A stretch of DNA of 64,000 bases from assembly GCA_001048675.1 (NCBI GenBank), contig CCKK01000002.1, forward strand, positions 372,001 through 436,000. The letters run 5' to 3'. The notes beneath the pieces were generated by a model. The model did not search any database and was not told the origin of the DNA. It was given only the letters and a program-made list of their open reading frames with translations. The translations under genes and the position numbers were made by a program. Source of the stretch: Vibrio diabolicus. GTDB taxonomy: Bacteria > Pseudomonadota > Gammaproteobacteria > Enterobacterales > Vibrionaceae. This document shows, in pieces, positions 41,514-51,572 of this stretch (position 1 is the stretch's first letter; each line of letters starts with the position of its first letter).

Positions 41514-41903
41514 TTATGGAGAGATAGGAAGGTCGCCATCGCAGACTCGTCCAAAAATCCATCCGATTTTTTGTTGCGCGCGCAGGTATTGATAGCCAGC
41601 AATGAGCTTACGGTGCTGTTCTTCTGCCTCATCTGGCAACGGCTGATTCATAACGTGTTGAAATGCAAGTTTGTACGCATCCATATCTACGACTTCAGCG
41701 CGGCGATATAAATAACCACATCCGGTCGCTAACCATTCAAGAGAGCAGTTGGCTCGCATCGCAATTTGATTTGCTTTCGTTAGGCTCGGTTCACTGTCTT
41801 TTAAATATTTGCGTATTAAAGCTTCAGACACATCAACGCGTCGTGCAAATCCGCTGATGCTTTCTTCTCCGATCAAGGTGGCTAGGCGTTGGGCAAAAGA
41901 CAT
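41514..41903 (-). CDS. Phage-repressor-like HTH regulator
   Basis: 129 aa; N-terminal helix-turn-helix at about 1-60 (FAQRLATLIGEESISGFARR, then ALIRKYLKDSEPSLTKANQI) of the CI/Bacteriophage repressor HTH type. Lacks the peptidase domain that long phage repressors use for self-cleavage. Divergent from the aldo-keto reductase gene, which it may control. Start chosen at MSFAQRL; the frame is open to 41930. Confidence 0.75.
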   Translation of the reverse strand: MSFAQRLATLIGEESISGFARRVDVSEALIRKYLKDSEPSLTKANQIAMRANCSLEWLATGCGYLYRRAEVVDMDAYKLAFQHVMNQPLPDEAEEQHRKLIAGYQYLRAQQKIGWIFGRVCDGDLPISP

Positions 41904-41998
41904 ATTTCGTACTCCAGTTCGAATTGCCAAAGTTTACCCGTTGAGCCGATGTGAAAACAAGACTACGATGAATGCAGATCAATTGAAGGAGAAAAACC

Positions 41999-42907
41999 AT
42001 GGTTGCAAAAGTTGTGACTGCACCAAAAGGTCCTGAGTTCTCAGAGCTGGTCCAAGGATATTGGCGTGCAGTTGATTGGGGCATGACTGCTCAAGAGCGT
42101 TTGTCATTCCTCAAGCAACATATTGAGTTAGGCATTACCACGGTCGATCACGCGGACATATACGGTAATTACGAGTGTGAGAAATTGTTTGGTGAAGCAC
42201 TTGCTCTCGATAAGAGTGTGCGAGAGCAGATTCAGATCGTCACAAAGTGTGATATCAACCTGTGCGGAGATAAAACACCAGAGCGTAAGATCAATCACTA
42301 TGATACGAGTTCCGCTCACATCTACCAATCGGTGAATAACTCGCTTGAGCGTTTGAATGTGGACGAAATCGATGTGCTTTTAATCCATCGCCCTGACGTG
42401 TTAATGGATGCCGATGAAGTGGCTGAAGCATTCTCAGAGCTACACAAAGTGGGTAAAGTGAAGCACTTTGGTGTATCTAACTTTACTCCACGTCAGTTCG
42501 AATTGTTGCAATCTCGTTTGGGTAAGCCTCTTGTGACTAACCAAGTGGAAATCAACCCGCTTAATTTTGAAGTTGCACACGATGGAACGCTTGATCAAAT
42601 GCAAATGTTGCGCACGCGACCAATGGCTTGGTCTTGCCTCGGTGGTGGTTCAATCTTCAGTGGTGACAGTGAGCAAGCCGTTCGTGTTCGCAACGAATTA
42701 GAAGCGATTCGAGAAGAAGTGGGCGCGACTAGCATTGACCAAGTGATTTACGCTTGGGTACGCCGTTTGCCATCTAACCCAATTCCAATCATTGGCTCTG
42801 GTAAGATTGAGCGTGTGCAAACGGCAGTAAATGCGCTGAATATCGAATTGACTCGTGAGCAATGGTATCGCGTATGGGTGGCTTCTAAAGGTCACGGTGT
42901 GCCATAG
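41999..42907 (+). CDS. Aldo/keto reductase, YdhF type
   Basis: NADPH-dependent oxidoreductase barrel of 302 aa. Catalytic tetrad visible: Asp in TVDHADIYG, Tyr in the same motif, Lys in IVTKCD and His in LLIHRPDV. GVSNFTPRQFELL and the cofactor-binding IPIIGSGKIERVQTA are typical. Physiological substrate unknown. AAGGAGAA precedes the ATG. Confidence 0.92.
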   Translation: MVAKVVTAPKGPEFSELVQGYWRAVDWGMTAQERLSFLKQHIELGITTVDHADIYGNYECEKLFGEALALDKSVREQIQIVTKCDINLCGDKTPERKINHYDTSSAHIYQSVNNSLERLNVDEIDVLLIHRPDVLMDADEVAEAFSELHKVGKVKHFGVSNFTPRQFELLQSRLGKPLVTNQVEINPLNFEVAHDGTLDQMQMLRTRPMAWSCLGGGSIFSGDSEQAVRVRNELEAIREEVGATSIDQVIYAWVRRLPSNPIPIIGSGKIERVQTAVNALNIELTREQWYRVWVASKGHGVP

Positions 42908-43273
42908 AAGTGACACTTTATTGATGAATACATTATTCAAGGCACCCTATGAAAGGGTGCTTTTTTATTGCTACGCGATACCGATTTACCCAGTACTCAT
43001 ACTGAGCGGATAGAGTGGAAGTAAAAACGGATTTTTAATTTAAAATGCAAATTTGTGCTTATTTTTAATGGAGGCGTTTTATCCATGTTTGTTTCATGTC
43101 ACTAAACAGCGAATGGGATGTTTGCTTTTTCGCCATTTTGTTCACTCATCCATTCATATTGCGTATGCTTATTGAATAAAAAAGAAATAAAAACTCGTCA
43201 GTTTTCTCGTATTACATGCTGTAACAATCTGTTAGACTCCGGCGCAGATTGTGGAATATAAAAAGGTGATTGA
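42908..43273. other. 366-bp intergenic region with a terminator
   Basis: Terminator at 42941-42967 (GGCACCCT/AGGGTGC then six T residues) for the reductase gene. The rest is AT-rich and should hold the promoter of the response-regulator operon; nothing else recognised. Confidence 0.7.
42941..42967 (+). terminator. Intrinsic terminator after the aldo/keto reductase
   Basis: GCACCCT stem with ATGAA loop and T6. Confidence 0.9.
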
Positions 43274-44278
43274 ATGTCTTTTCCCGTACTCATCTGTGAT
43301 GATTCAGCGTTAGCACGCAAACAGATGGCGAGATCACTACCAGCCACATTGAATGCCGATATTACGTTTGCTATCCACGGAAAAAATGCGCTAGAAGAAC
43401 TCGAAAAGAACGAGTTTAAATTGATGTTTCTTGATTTGACCATGCCAGAAATGGATGGCTTTGAAACACTAGAAAACATGCAGCGGTTAGGGAATAAAAC
43501 TCCCGTGGTTGTGGTGTCGGGGGATATCCAACCTAAAGCGAAAGAACGTGTGTTCGCACTTGGCGCAAAAGCGTTTATTCAAAAACCGATCGCCAAAGAT
43601 GAACTCAAGAATGCGCTTAAAGAGTTGGTTGAGCCAGAGCCTCGTCCTCAAATTATCACGCCTGTTTCTATTGAGTTACCGATTTTACGTCGTCGCGATA
43701 TTTATATGGAAGTGGCGAATGTCTCTATTGGTCGAGCCGCAGATGCATTGGCGCGTCACTTTGATGTGTTTGTGCAGTTGCCGCTTCCGAACGTTAATAT
43801 CTTCGAAGTGAGCGAACTACACATGGCTCTCCGTGACTTAGCGTCGCATGACAATGTATCGGGCGTTTGTCAGGGCTTTTGTGGCGAAGGTATTGCGGGT
43901 GAAGCGCTGGTGATTTTGAGCGATTCGAGCGTCTCGGATCTCAAGAAGTTGATGAAAGTGCCAGCTGACAGCGACGAACTGGAAGAGCTTGAGCTGCTCA
44001 TGGATATTTCCAATATCTTGGTGGGGTCATTCTTAAATGGCTTGGGCGAACAATCTGAAGTGCGATTCTTCCAAAGCCCTCCAGTGCTTCTTGGTCAGCA
44101 TATATCAATTGATTCGATCATTGAGTCTACGACGGGCGCATTCAGCCGCACCATGACATTCGAGGTGAGCTACAACATTGAGGGAACGTCAATCCGTTGT
44201 GATTTATTGTTTATGTTCGTCGATGAATCTTTGCCGCTGCTCGATAACAAACTGTCATATCTAATGGAGGAGTTCTAA
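43274..44278 (+). CDS. Response regulator with CheC/CheX-type phosphatase domain
   Basis: 334 aa. Residues 1-120 form a receiver (LICDDSALARKQ, phospho-Asp in MFLDLTMPEMDGFE, Lys in FIQKPIAKDEL). Residues about 135-334 resemble CheC: SIGRAADALARHFDVFVQLP and LMDISNILVGSFLNGLGEQS match the two ExxN-type active helices, with Glu-Asn preserved less clearly in the first. Such proteins can dephosphorylate CheY-like partners. Overlaps the PAS gene by one base (TAATG), so the two form a unit. Confidence 0.85.
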   Translation: MSFPVLICDDSALARKQMARSLPATLNADITFAIHGKNALEELEKNEFKLMFLDLTMPEMDGFETLENMQRLGNKTPVVVVSGDIQPKAKERVFALGAKAFIQKPIAKDELKNALKELVEPEPRPQIITPVSIELPILRRRDIYMEVANVSIGRAADALARHFDVFVQLPLPNVNIFEVSELHMALRDLASHDNVSGVCQGFCGEGIAGEALVILSDSSVSDLKKLMKVPADSDELEELELLMDISNILVGSFLNGLGEQSEVRFFQSPPVLLGQHISIDSIIESTTGAFSRTMTFEVSYNIEGTSIRCDLLFMFVDESLPLLDNKLSYLMEEF

Positions 44279-44715
44279 TGTTGAATATGCCAGCAGAGTT
44301 TGAACAATTCCATTGGATGGTCGACATGGTACAAAACGTCGACATGGGGCTCGTCGTCATTGACCGAGATTACAATGTACAGGTCTGGAATGGGTTTATG
44401 ACTCATCATAGTGGTTTGCAATCTCATGACGCAATTGGTCGTTCTATCTTTGATATCTTCCCTGAAATCCCGCAGGAATGGTTTAAGTTAAAAACAAAGC
44501 CCGTGTATGATTTAGGTTGCCGCAGCTTTATTACGTGGCGCCAGCGTCCTTACTTGTTCCGTTGCCGTAACGTACGCCCTGTTACTCAGCAAGCGGAGTT
44601 TATGTACCAGAACGTTACGCTGAACCCCATGCGTACCCCGACTGGGAAAATCAATTCGTTGTTTTTATCTATACAAGACGCGACGGCTGAAGCATTGATG
44701 TCTCAGAGTCAGTAG
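44278..44715 (+). CDS. PAS-domain protein
   Basis: 145-aa single PAS domain (GLVVIDRDYNVQVWNGFMTH, IGRSIFDIFPEIP, LFLSIQDATAEALM). No output domain. Cotranslated with the CheC-type response regulator, so it probably senses a small molecule or redox state for that regulator. Ends before a strong terminator. Confidence 0.85.
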   Translation: MLNMPAEFEQFHWMVDMVQNVDMGLVVIDRDYNVQVWNGFMTHHSGLQSHDAIGRSIFDIFPEIPQEWFKLKTKPVYDLGCRSFITWRQRPYLFRCRNVRPVTQQAEFMYQNVTLNPMRTPTGKINSLFLSIQDATAEALMSQSQ

Positions 44716-44732
44716 CGATAAAAAACTTTCTC

Positions 44733-44761
44733 AAAAGCCAAGGTTCGCCTTGGCTTTTTTG
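44733..44761 (+). terminator. Intrinsic terminator after the PAS gene
   Basis: AAAAGCCAAGG/CCTTGGCTTTT stem with TTCG tetraloop and T6. Confidence 0.93.
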
Positions 44762-44801
44762 TATACTTATAATTGTGTTTCCTAATGCGCAGAACGTGAA
44801 G

Positions 44802-46344
44802 ATGGACTTTAATCTCGCCCTAAAACTCTACACCGCAGAACAAGTAAAAAACGGTGAAACGCTGGCAGCGCAAATGGCTGGTGTTTCTATGTATAGCCTA
44901 ATGCAACGCGCAGGTATGGCTGTGTATGAGCGTTTTTTACACTTATATCCCAAATACAAAAAATATCTTAGTCATTTGTGGCAAAGGGAATAATGGTGGT
45001 GACGGATACGTATTTGCCTCGCTTGCTAAACAAGCGCAACTCAATGTACAGGTTTTCCAACTTGGTGATGTGACTGCGCTCAAAGGTGATGCTTTACGCG
45101 CATATCAAGATTGGCAGTCCATCGATGGTGTTAACAATGATTGGGATGAGTGGAATACCGCATTGCTAGAAGCCGATGTGATCATTGATGCCATGTTAGG
45201 CACTGGTTTAAGTGGTGAGGTTCGTTCGGAGTACCGTCGCTACATTGAGCAAATCAATCAAATTCACACCCCAGTGATTGCAGTCGATATTCCTTCCGGG
45301 TTGTGTGCAAATACAGGTGCTATTTTAGGCGATGCCATTCATGCTGAGCATACTGTAACCTTCATTGGTGTTAAGCAAGGGTTGTGCACCGGACAAGCGA
45401 GAGATCGAGTTGGTGAACTCCACTTTTGTGGATTGGGTGTAAATATTGAGTTTGATTCTATCGAAGTAGAAAGTGCACTAGGTATTGATCATCAGGTTGT
45501 TTCAAGGTTAATGCTCAAGCCAAACCCGACAGCACACAAAGGTGACAATGGCAAACTACTTTGTGTCGGTGGTAACCAAGGTATGTCAGGAGCGATTCGT
45601 TTATGTTCCTCCGCAGCGGTTAGATCCGGAGCGGGTTTAACTGCCGCAATTACTCACCCGAGTAGCCTTATTCCGCTACAGATTGGCTGCCCAGAAGTAA
45701 TGAGCCAAAGCATCACCGCCGACTTACTCAGGGATACTGAGAATGACTTAACCAAACGCATTCGCTGGGCTGAAGTATTGGTGTTTGGTCCAGGTTTTGG
45801 TGATGATGAGTGGGCTTATCAAGCCTATCAATATCTGGCTCAAGAACAGAAACCTAAAGTTGTTGATGCTGATGGGCTCAATATTCTAGCGATGCTAAGC
45901 CAACGATGTGATGGCACTTTGGTGTGCGACAACCAGCGAGTGATCACGCCGCATCCTGGAGAGGCAGCTCGACTATTAAATGTGACCACTCAACAAATAG
46001 AAAGTGACCGATATTCTGCTGCAAGACAACTGCAAGAGCGTTATGGCGGTGTGGTGGTTTTAAAAGGCGCGGGAACACTTATTTACGATGGAACGAGAAT
46101 GTACGTCTGCCTAGCGGGTAACGCCGGAATGGCGACGGGCGGAATGGGAGATGTGCTATCTGGTGTTATTGGTGCGTTGCTAGCTAAAGGGTTACCCATT
46201 TCCATTGCGGCACGTTTAGGTGTGGTACTCCACAGTCATGCTGCGGATATAAACGTGAGTCAGCATGGTCAAATTGGTCTTTTGGCAAGTGATGTTATAG
46301 GCACACTTCGTACCGCTATTACTCAACAAATCGATAGGACGTAG
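44802..46344 (+). pseudogene. nnr: Bifunctional NAD(P)H-hydrate epimerase/dehydratase, one-base insertion
   Basis: Repairs hydrated NAD(P)H. The N-terminal epimerase domain (YjeF_N, GKGNNGGDGYVFASLAKQA) and the C-terminal dehydratase (VITPHPGEAARLL, GMATGGMGDVLSGVIGALLA) are both present. The frame is broken at a CCC run (44949-44951): with CC the protein reads LYPNTKNILVICGKGNN. From 44802 to 46344 there are 1543 bases, one more than a multiple of three. Probably a sequencing error in a housekeeping gene. Confidence 0.9.
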
Positions 46345-46784
46345 CTAGATCTCGCCCATCACTATGAAAAAATGATCGATTTTTTTGGAGTACTTTTTCC
46401 GAATTAGCAGCGCATCTTAGTATTAGGTGATTGAGTTTTAGGCAGATTTGAGAGGTGATGCGTTTTCATTTTAAAGGTATGACGCAAAGGTTTGCGCAAT
46501 AGGTTAACTTAAACGTTTTCTTAAGTTGTTGATAATTATAAATAATGAGAAAAAATAAACGACTTGAGGAGTGTTTTTGATATGCGATTATCAAGATGGT
46601 ATCACAAAAAAAATTACAAATATCAGACTTGTAGGAAATAAATCACAGCCTATAATGCTGAAAACCGGAGCGTCTGCCAACGCTCCGGTTTTTTTGTTGT
46701 CCGAAGAACAGTGAACTCGTCTGCCAACGAAATCACTACGCACTCTGAGATGACACATATACATATGAATCAAGGAATTACACA
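46345..46784. other. 440-bp region upstream of guaC
   Basis: AT-rich, with a strong terminator at 46663-46696 that lies about 90 bp before guaC. The transcript it ends is unclear: nnr is over 300 bp upstream, so an unannotated short RNA or a guaC leader is possible. No purine riboswitch core was seen. Confidence 0.5.
46663..46696 (+). terminator. Strong intrinsic terminator upstream of guaC
   Basis: AACCGGAGCG/CGCTCCGGTT stem with T7. Confidence 0.93.
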
Positions 46785-47828
46785 ATGCGTATCGAACAAG
46801 AACTTAAGTTAGGTTTTAAAGATGTACTGTTTCGCCCGAAACGTTCTACCCTTAAGAGCCGTTCTCAAGTAAATTTAACCCGCGATTTTACATTCAAGCA
46901 TAGTGGTCGTCAATGGTCTGGTGTACCTGTAATCGCAGCAAACATGGATTCGGTTGGTAGCTTTGCAATGGCTAAAGCGCTAGCTGAGCATGGTGTAATG
47001 ACTGCTGTTCACAAACATTACACGGTAGAAGATTGGGCTGAGTTTGCTAAATCAGCTGATAAAGCAACCCTGAATAACGTAATGGTGTCTACGGGAACAT
47101 CTGACGCAGACTTCCAAAAAACCAAAGATATTATGGCGCTTTCAGATGAATTTATTTTCATCTGTATCGACATTGCAAATGGTTACTCAGAGCATTTAGT
47201 CGAGTATGTTGAACGCGTGCGAGCAGAGTTCCCAGACAAGGTGATTTCTGCGGGTAACGTGGTTACTGGTGATATGTGTGAAGAGTTGATCCTCGCTGGT
47301 GCAGACATCGTGAAAGTAGGCATTGGCCCTGGCTCAGTTTGTACAACTCGTGTAAAAACGGGTGTTGGTTACCCGCAGCTTTCTGCAATCATCGAGTGTG
47401 GCGATGCAGCGCACGGCCTTGGTGGCATGATCATCGGTGACGGCGGTTGCTCATGCGCAGGTGATGTATCCAAAGCATTCGGCGGCGGTGCGGACTTTGT
47501 TATGCTAGGCGGCATGTTAGCGGGCCACGAAGAGTCAGGCGGCGAAGTGATCGAGAAAGACGGCGAGAAGTTCATGAAGTTCTATGGAATGTCGTCGAAG
47601 AGCGCGATGGAGAAGCACTCAGGTGGTGTTGCTGGTTACCGCGCAGCCGAAGGAAAAACCGTACTATTACCTTACCGTGGAAGTGTTCACGGCACTATCC
47701 AAGACATCCTTGGCGGCGTTCGCTCAACTTGTACATACGTGGGTGCAGCAAAGCTTAAAGAGCTAACCAAGCGTACTACATTCATCCGCGTTCAAGAACA
47801 AGAGAACAACGTGTTCGGTAAAGAGTAA
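46785..47828 (+). CDS. guaC: GMP reductase
   Basis: Converts GMP to IMP with NADPH; 347 aa, identical in length to E. coli GuaC. Catalytic Cys in [23 protein letters not shown]-binding [15 protein letters not shown] and [18 protein letters not shown]. Its last codons (47769-47800) are the target of the transposon guide RNA, and the transposon sits 19 bp after the stop, leaving the gene intact. guaC is one of the known attachment genes for I-F3 CRISPR-associated transposons. Confidence 0.98.
   Translation: MRIEQELKLGFKDVLFRPKRSTLKSRSQVNLTRDFTFKHSGRQWSGVPVIAANMDSVGSFAMAKALAEHGVMTAVHKHYTVEDWAEFAKSADKATLNNVMVSTGTSDADFQKTKDIMALSDEFIFICIDIANGYSEHLVEYVERVRAEFPDKVISAGNVVTGDMCEELILAGADIVKVGIGPGSVCTTRVKTGVGYPQLSAIIECGDAAHGLGGMIIGDGGCSCAGDVSKAFGGGADFVMLGGMLAGHEESGGEVIEKDGEKFMKFYGMSSKSAMEKHSGGVAGYRAAEGKTVLLPYRGSVHGTIQDILGGVRSTCTYVGAAKLKELTKRTTFIRVQEQENNVFGKE
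47767..47800 (+). other. attTn protospacer and CC PAM in the 3' end of guaC
   Basis: CC at 47767-47768 directly precedes a 32-base protospacer (47769-47800) matched by the guide at 53855-53886 (minus strand): 24 of 32 positions identical. Six of the eight mismatches are at guaC third codon positions and the other two are adjacent (47797-47798). CC is the type I-F PAM, and the transposon begins 48 bases after the protospacer, the spacing known for this transposon class. Confidence 0.92.
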
Positions 47829-47842
47829 ATCGACTGAATGTA

Positions 47843-47847
47843 ACAAG
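47843..47847. repeat. Putative target-site duplication ACAAG (one copy)
   Basis: Tn7-like elements duplicate five bases on insertion. The five bases in front of the element end are ACAAG. The partner copy at the distal end is not in the window. Confidence 0.55.
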
Positions 47848-47914
47848 TGTTGAAACAACCATAAAATGATAATTACAACCATAAATTGATAATTATCACA
47901 ACCATAAATTGATA
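47848..47914. repeat. tnsA-proximal transposon end with three TnsB binding sites
   Basis: TGTTGAA at the edge, then three direct copies of ACAACCATAAAWTGATA at 47855-47871, 47875-47891 and 47898-47914. They are closely packed, as in the right end of Tn7 and of Tn6677. Confidence 0.92.
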
Positions 47915-47974
47915 TTGCCTCTTCATGGTCTAAACTTTAGTAAGTTTACGACACTTCCGTGAAGAGGCCATTAT

Positions 47975-48664
47975 ATGTCCAGCCTACGATTACCCTCTGC
48001 AATTACTATTTCTGCTCTAGAGCAAGCATTTGATACGCCAGCTCGTAACCTAACGAAATCTCGTGGAAAGAATATTCATCGCTTTACAAGTGCAAAGATG
48101 GGAAAGAGGATTTCGGTAGAGTCTACATTAGAGTGTGATGCTTGCTATCATTTTGATTTTGAGCCAAGTATTGTTCGTTTTTGTGCTCAACCGATTCGGC
48201 TTTCATATTTTATCAATGGGAAGCATCATACCTATGTTCCTGACTTTCTGGTCCAATTTGATACCCATGAGTTTGTTCTGTACGAAGTAAAATCGGATTA
48301 TGCCAAGAATAAATCCGATTTTGGTAGTGAATGGGAAGCAAAAGTCCAAGCCGCATCTGCATTGGGAGTAGAATTGGAGCTTGTTGGAGAAAGTGATATT
48401 AGAGATAAGGTTATATTAAAGAACCTCAAGCTCATGCATCGATATGCTTCAAGAGCAGATTTGAATAATGTACAAAAGTCTTTATTAAGCACCTTAAAGC
48501 AGGATGGCGCTCAAACTGCAAAATGCTTGGGGGAGCAGTTGGGCTTAAAAGGTCGAACAATTTTGCCAATTCTGTGCGATCTACTGTCAAGGTGTTTACT
48601 TGATACTCGCTTGGACATGCCGCTATCTCTAGAATCTCAATTTGAGTTGGGCAGTTATGCCTAA
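47975..48664 (+). CDS. tnsA: Transposase endonuclease subunit TnsA
   Basis: 229 aa. Restriction-enzyme-like nuclease that cuts the non-transferred strand so that the element moves by cut-and-paste. Catalytic core visible as VPDFLVQFDTHEFVLYEVKS (Asp and E-x-K); the C-terminal winged-helix part (SLLSTLKQDGAQTAKCLGEQ) contacts TnsC in Tn7. Starts 127 bp inside the element with AGAGG upstream, and overlaps tnsB by 8 bp. Confidence 0.96.
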   Translation: MSSLRLPSAITISALEQAFDTPARNLTKSRGKNIHRFTSAKMGKRISVESTLECDACYHFDFEPSIVRFCAQPIRLSYFINGKHHTYVPDFLVQFDTHEFVLYEVKSDYAKNKSDFGSEWEAKVQAASALGVELELVGESDIRDKVILKNLKLMHRYASRADLNNVQKSLLSTLKQDGAQTAKCLGEQLGLKGRTILPILCDLLSRCLLDTRLDMPLSLESQFELGSYA

Positions 48665-50466
48665 GACATTCTCAAGTTTTCATAGGAAGTCAGTACCGTC
48701 TGAACTAAAACCCGAAGTAAACAAGGCAGTCATACGCGCTAGCAGTCTAGAAGACGTCACTTATCAGGATATTTCCGCATTTCCTGAGAAAATTTCCACG
48801 GAGATTACCTTCCGGTTAAACATTCTTCGTTTCTTGGGGCGGAAATGTGAAAGGATTGTTCCTAAATCAATTGAACCACATCGAATAGAGCTACAGCGAA
48901 ACCATGTTAGAAAAATACCCAGTGCGATAACCATTTATCGATGGTGGCTTGCTTTTCGAGAATCAGACTACAACCCCACTAGCTTAGCACCTGATTTCAA
49001 GGGTAGAGGTAATAGAGATACAAAAGTTTCGACAATTGTTGATGCTATTATGGAACAAGCCGTTGAAAGAGTTATTTCTGGGCGAAAAATCAATGTTAAC
49101 TCTGCACATAAACGTGTTCGGCGCAAAGTTCGTCAATACAATTTAAAGCACGGAACGAAATATAAGTACCCCAAATATGAGTCTGTAAGGAAGCGAGTAA
49201 AAAAGAAAACACCCTATGAGCTGTTAGCAGCAAAGAAAGGCGAACGAGTAGCTAAGAGAGAATTTCGTCGAATGGGGAAAAGGATCCTTACGTCTAGTGT
49301 ACTAGAGAGGGTTGAGATAGATCATACTGTCGTTGATCTATTCGCTGTACACAAAGAACATAGAATTCCATTAGGACGACCTTGGCTGACTCAATTAGTT
49401 GATTGTTATAGTAAAGCTGTAATTGGCTTCTATTTAGGCTTTGAGCCGCCAAGCTATGTGTCGGTTTCGTTGGCGCTCAAGAATGCAATACAACGCAAAG
49501 ATGACTTAGTTTCTTCATACGAATCGATTGAAAATGAATGGTTATGTTATGGGATTCCTGACTTACTCGTAACTGATAATGGTAAAGAGTTTTTGTCAAA
49601 AGCTTTTGATAAAGCGTGTGAATCACTGTTGATCGTCGTGCATCAAAACAAAGTCGAAACGCCCGACAATAAACCGCATGTTGAGCGGAATTACGGAACC
49701 ATTAACACATCACTTTTAGACGATTTGCCAGGAAAAGCTTTTAGTCAATATCTTGAAAGAGAAGGATACGATTCAGTTAACGAGGCTACTCTGACGTTAG
49801 ATGAAATTAAAGAAATTTACTTGATTTGGTTAGTAGATATCTATCATACAAAACCGAATAAGAGAGGAACTAATTGCCCGAACGTTGCATGGAAAAGGGG
49901 CTGTCAAGAATGGGAACCCGAAGAGTTTTCTGGGACGAAAGATGAGTTGGACTTCAAATTCGCTATTGCAGACCATAAACAACTTAACAAGGGAGGCATC
50001 ACCTTTTGCAACGGGCTGGTGTACAGCAGTGAACGTTTAGCAGAATATCGGGGGAAAAAAGGGAATCATAAAGTTAAATTCAAATATAACCCAGAATGCA
50101 TGGCTGTTATTTGGGTGCTAGATGAAGAAGAACATGAATATTTCACCGTACCTGCTATTGACTATGAATACGCAAGTGGAGTTTCGCTCTGGCAACACAA
50201 GTATAATATGAAGCATCAGGCAGAATTAAATTCAGCAGACTATGATGAAGATAAGGAAATTGATGCAGAGTTAAGGATTGAAGAAATCGCTGATCAGTCA
50301 ATTGTTAAGAACTAAAAAAATCAGAGCTCGGAGACGTGGCGCTAGACATCAAGAGAATAGTGCTAGGGCAAAATCCATTAGCGAACCTAAGCCTATGCCA
50401 GCTAAAAAATGTGAAGAAAATGTGGTCATTGTTGATGATGGAAGTTGGGATATTGATTACGTCTGA
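48657..50466 (+). pseudogene. tnsB: DDE transposase TnsB, C-terminal tail displaced by a one-base insertion
   Basis: Catalytic integrase that binds the end repeats and joins DNA strands. Core DDE residues: Asp in RVEIDHTVVDLF, Asp in DLLVTDNGKEFLSKAF and Glu in DNKPHVERNYGTINTSLL. The frame stops at 50315 (SIVKN), but the next frame continues with about 50 residues of a basic then acidic tail ending DDGSWDIDYV at 50466, 11 bp before tnsC. From 48657 to 50466 there are 1810 bases, one more than 3n, so one inserted base (between 50276 and 50313) explains it. In this family the tail contacts TnsC, so its loss would matter. Confidence 0.88.
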
Positions 50467-50477
50467 GGGTTTAGTAA

Positions 50478-51465
50478 ATGGATAAGGATCGTGAGGTTCG
50501 TATATCAAAAGCTAAAAAGGCATTTGTTTCAACTCCTAGTGTGAAGACAGTCTTGCGCTATATGGATAGATGCAGAGATTTATCGGACTTGGATTCTGAG
50601 CCTACGTGTATGATGGTCTTCGGTGCTACAGGGGTTGGTAAAACGACAATCATCAAAAAATATTTAATGCAGAATAAGAGAGACTCAGACGCAAAAGGCG
50701 ATATGATACCTGTCTTACATATTGAGCTTCCGGACAATGCTAAACCGGTAGATGCTGCAAGAGAGTTGCTACTCGAAATGGGGGATCCGCTGGCACTATA
50801 CGAGACGGATTTAGCCAGATTAACGAAAAAACTGACGGATTTAATACCGGCGGTTGGAGTTAGGTTGATTATTATTGATGAGTTTCAGCATTTGGTAGAG
50901 GAGAAATCAAATCGGGTTCTTACACAAGTAGGCAACTGGCTTAAGATGATACTCAATAAAACGAAGTGCCCAATAGTTCTTTTTGGTATGCCATATTCAA
51001 AGGTCGTACTGCAAGCAAACTCACAACTTCATGGACGATTCTCAATTCAGTTTGAACTCCGACCATTTAGTTATGAGGAGGGTAATGGCGTATTCAAAAC
51101 ATTTTTGGAGTATCTGGATAGAGCTTTACCTTTTGAAAAAGAAGCCGGTTTAGCTAGAGAAAGCTTAACAAAAAAAACTATATGCCTTTTCTCAAGGAAA
51201 CATGCGTTCATTGAGAAACCTAATTTATCAAGCATCTATTGAAGCAATTGATAATCAGCACGTGACGATTACTGAAGAAGATTTTGTTTTTGCATCGACG
51301 TTGACCTCGGGTGATAAACCTATTCTCTGGAAAAATCCTTTTGATGAGGGTGTTAAAGTAACGGAAGATATGCTGCGGTCACCACCAAAGGATATCGGCT
51401 GGGAAGACTATTTTCAAAATACTAACACCAGAGGCAGCAGGAAGCCCGGTAATATGTTTGATTAA
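50478..51465 (+). pseudogene. tnsC: AAA+ regulator TnsC, frameshifted in an A8 run
   Basis: ATPase that polymerises on target DNA and links Cascade-TniQ to TnsAB. Walker A GATGVGKTTIIKKY, Walker B VRLIIIDEFQHLVEEK. The frame breaks at A8 (51170-51177); with A7 it would read LTKKLYAFSQGNMRSLRNL and continue to 51465 (328 aa in all, close to the 330 of Tn6677). Either a sequencing error or slippage: a run of eight A residues can be read in two frames by transcriptional slippage, which would still give some full-length protein. Confidence 0.9.
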
Positions 51466-51572
51466 AGCTAAAGAAATATTCTGATTTCCCAAGACCTATT
51501 GCACAGCACAAGCTATCAAAGCGAGCGTTGAGTGTTCGAGCTTATGGGTGGTCAAGTGTTTAAATAGTCAGC

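Noticed and set aside
46345..46784. Purine riboswitch in front of guaC
   Set aside because: No purine aptamer core or three-way junction pattern was found.
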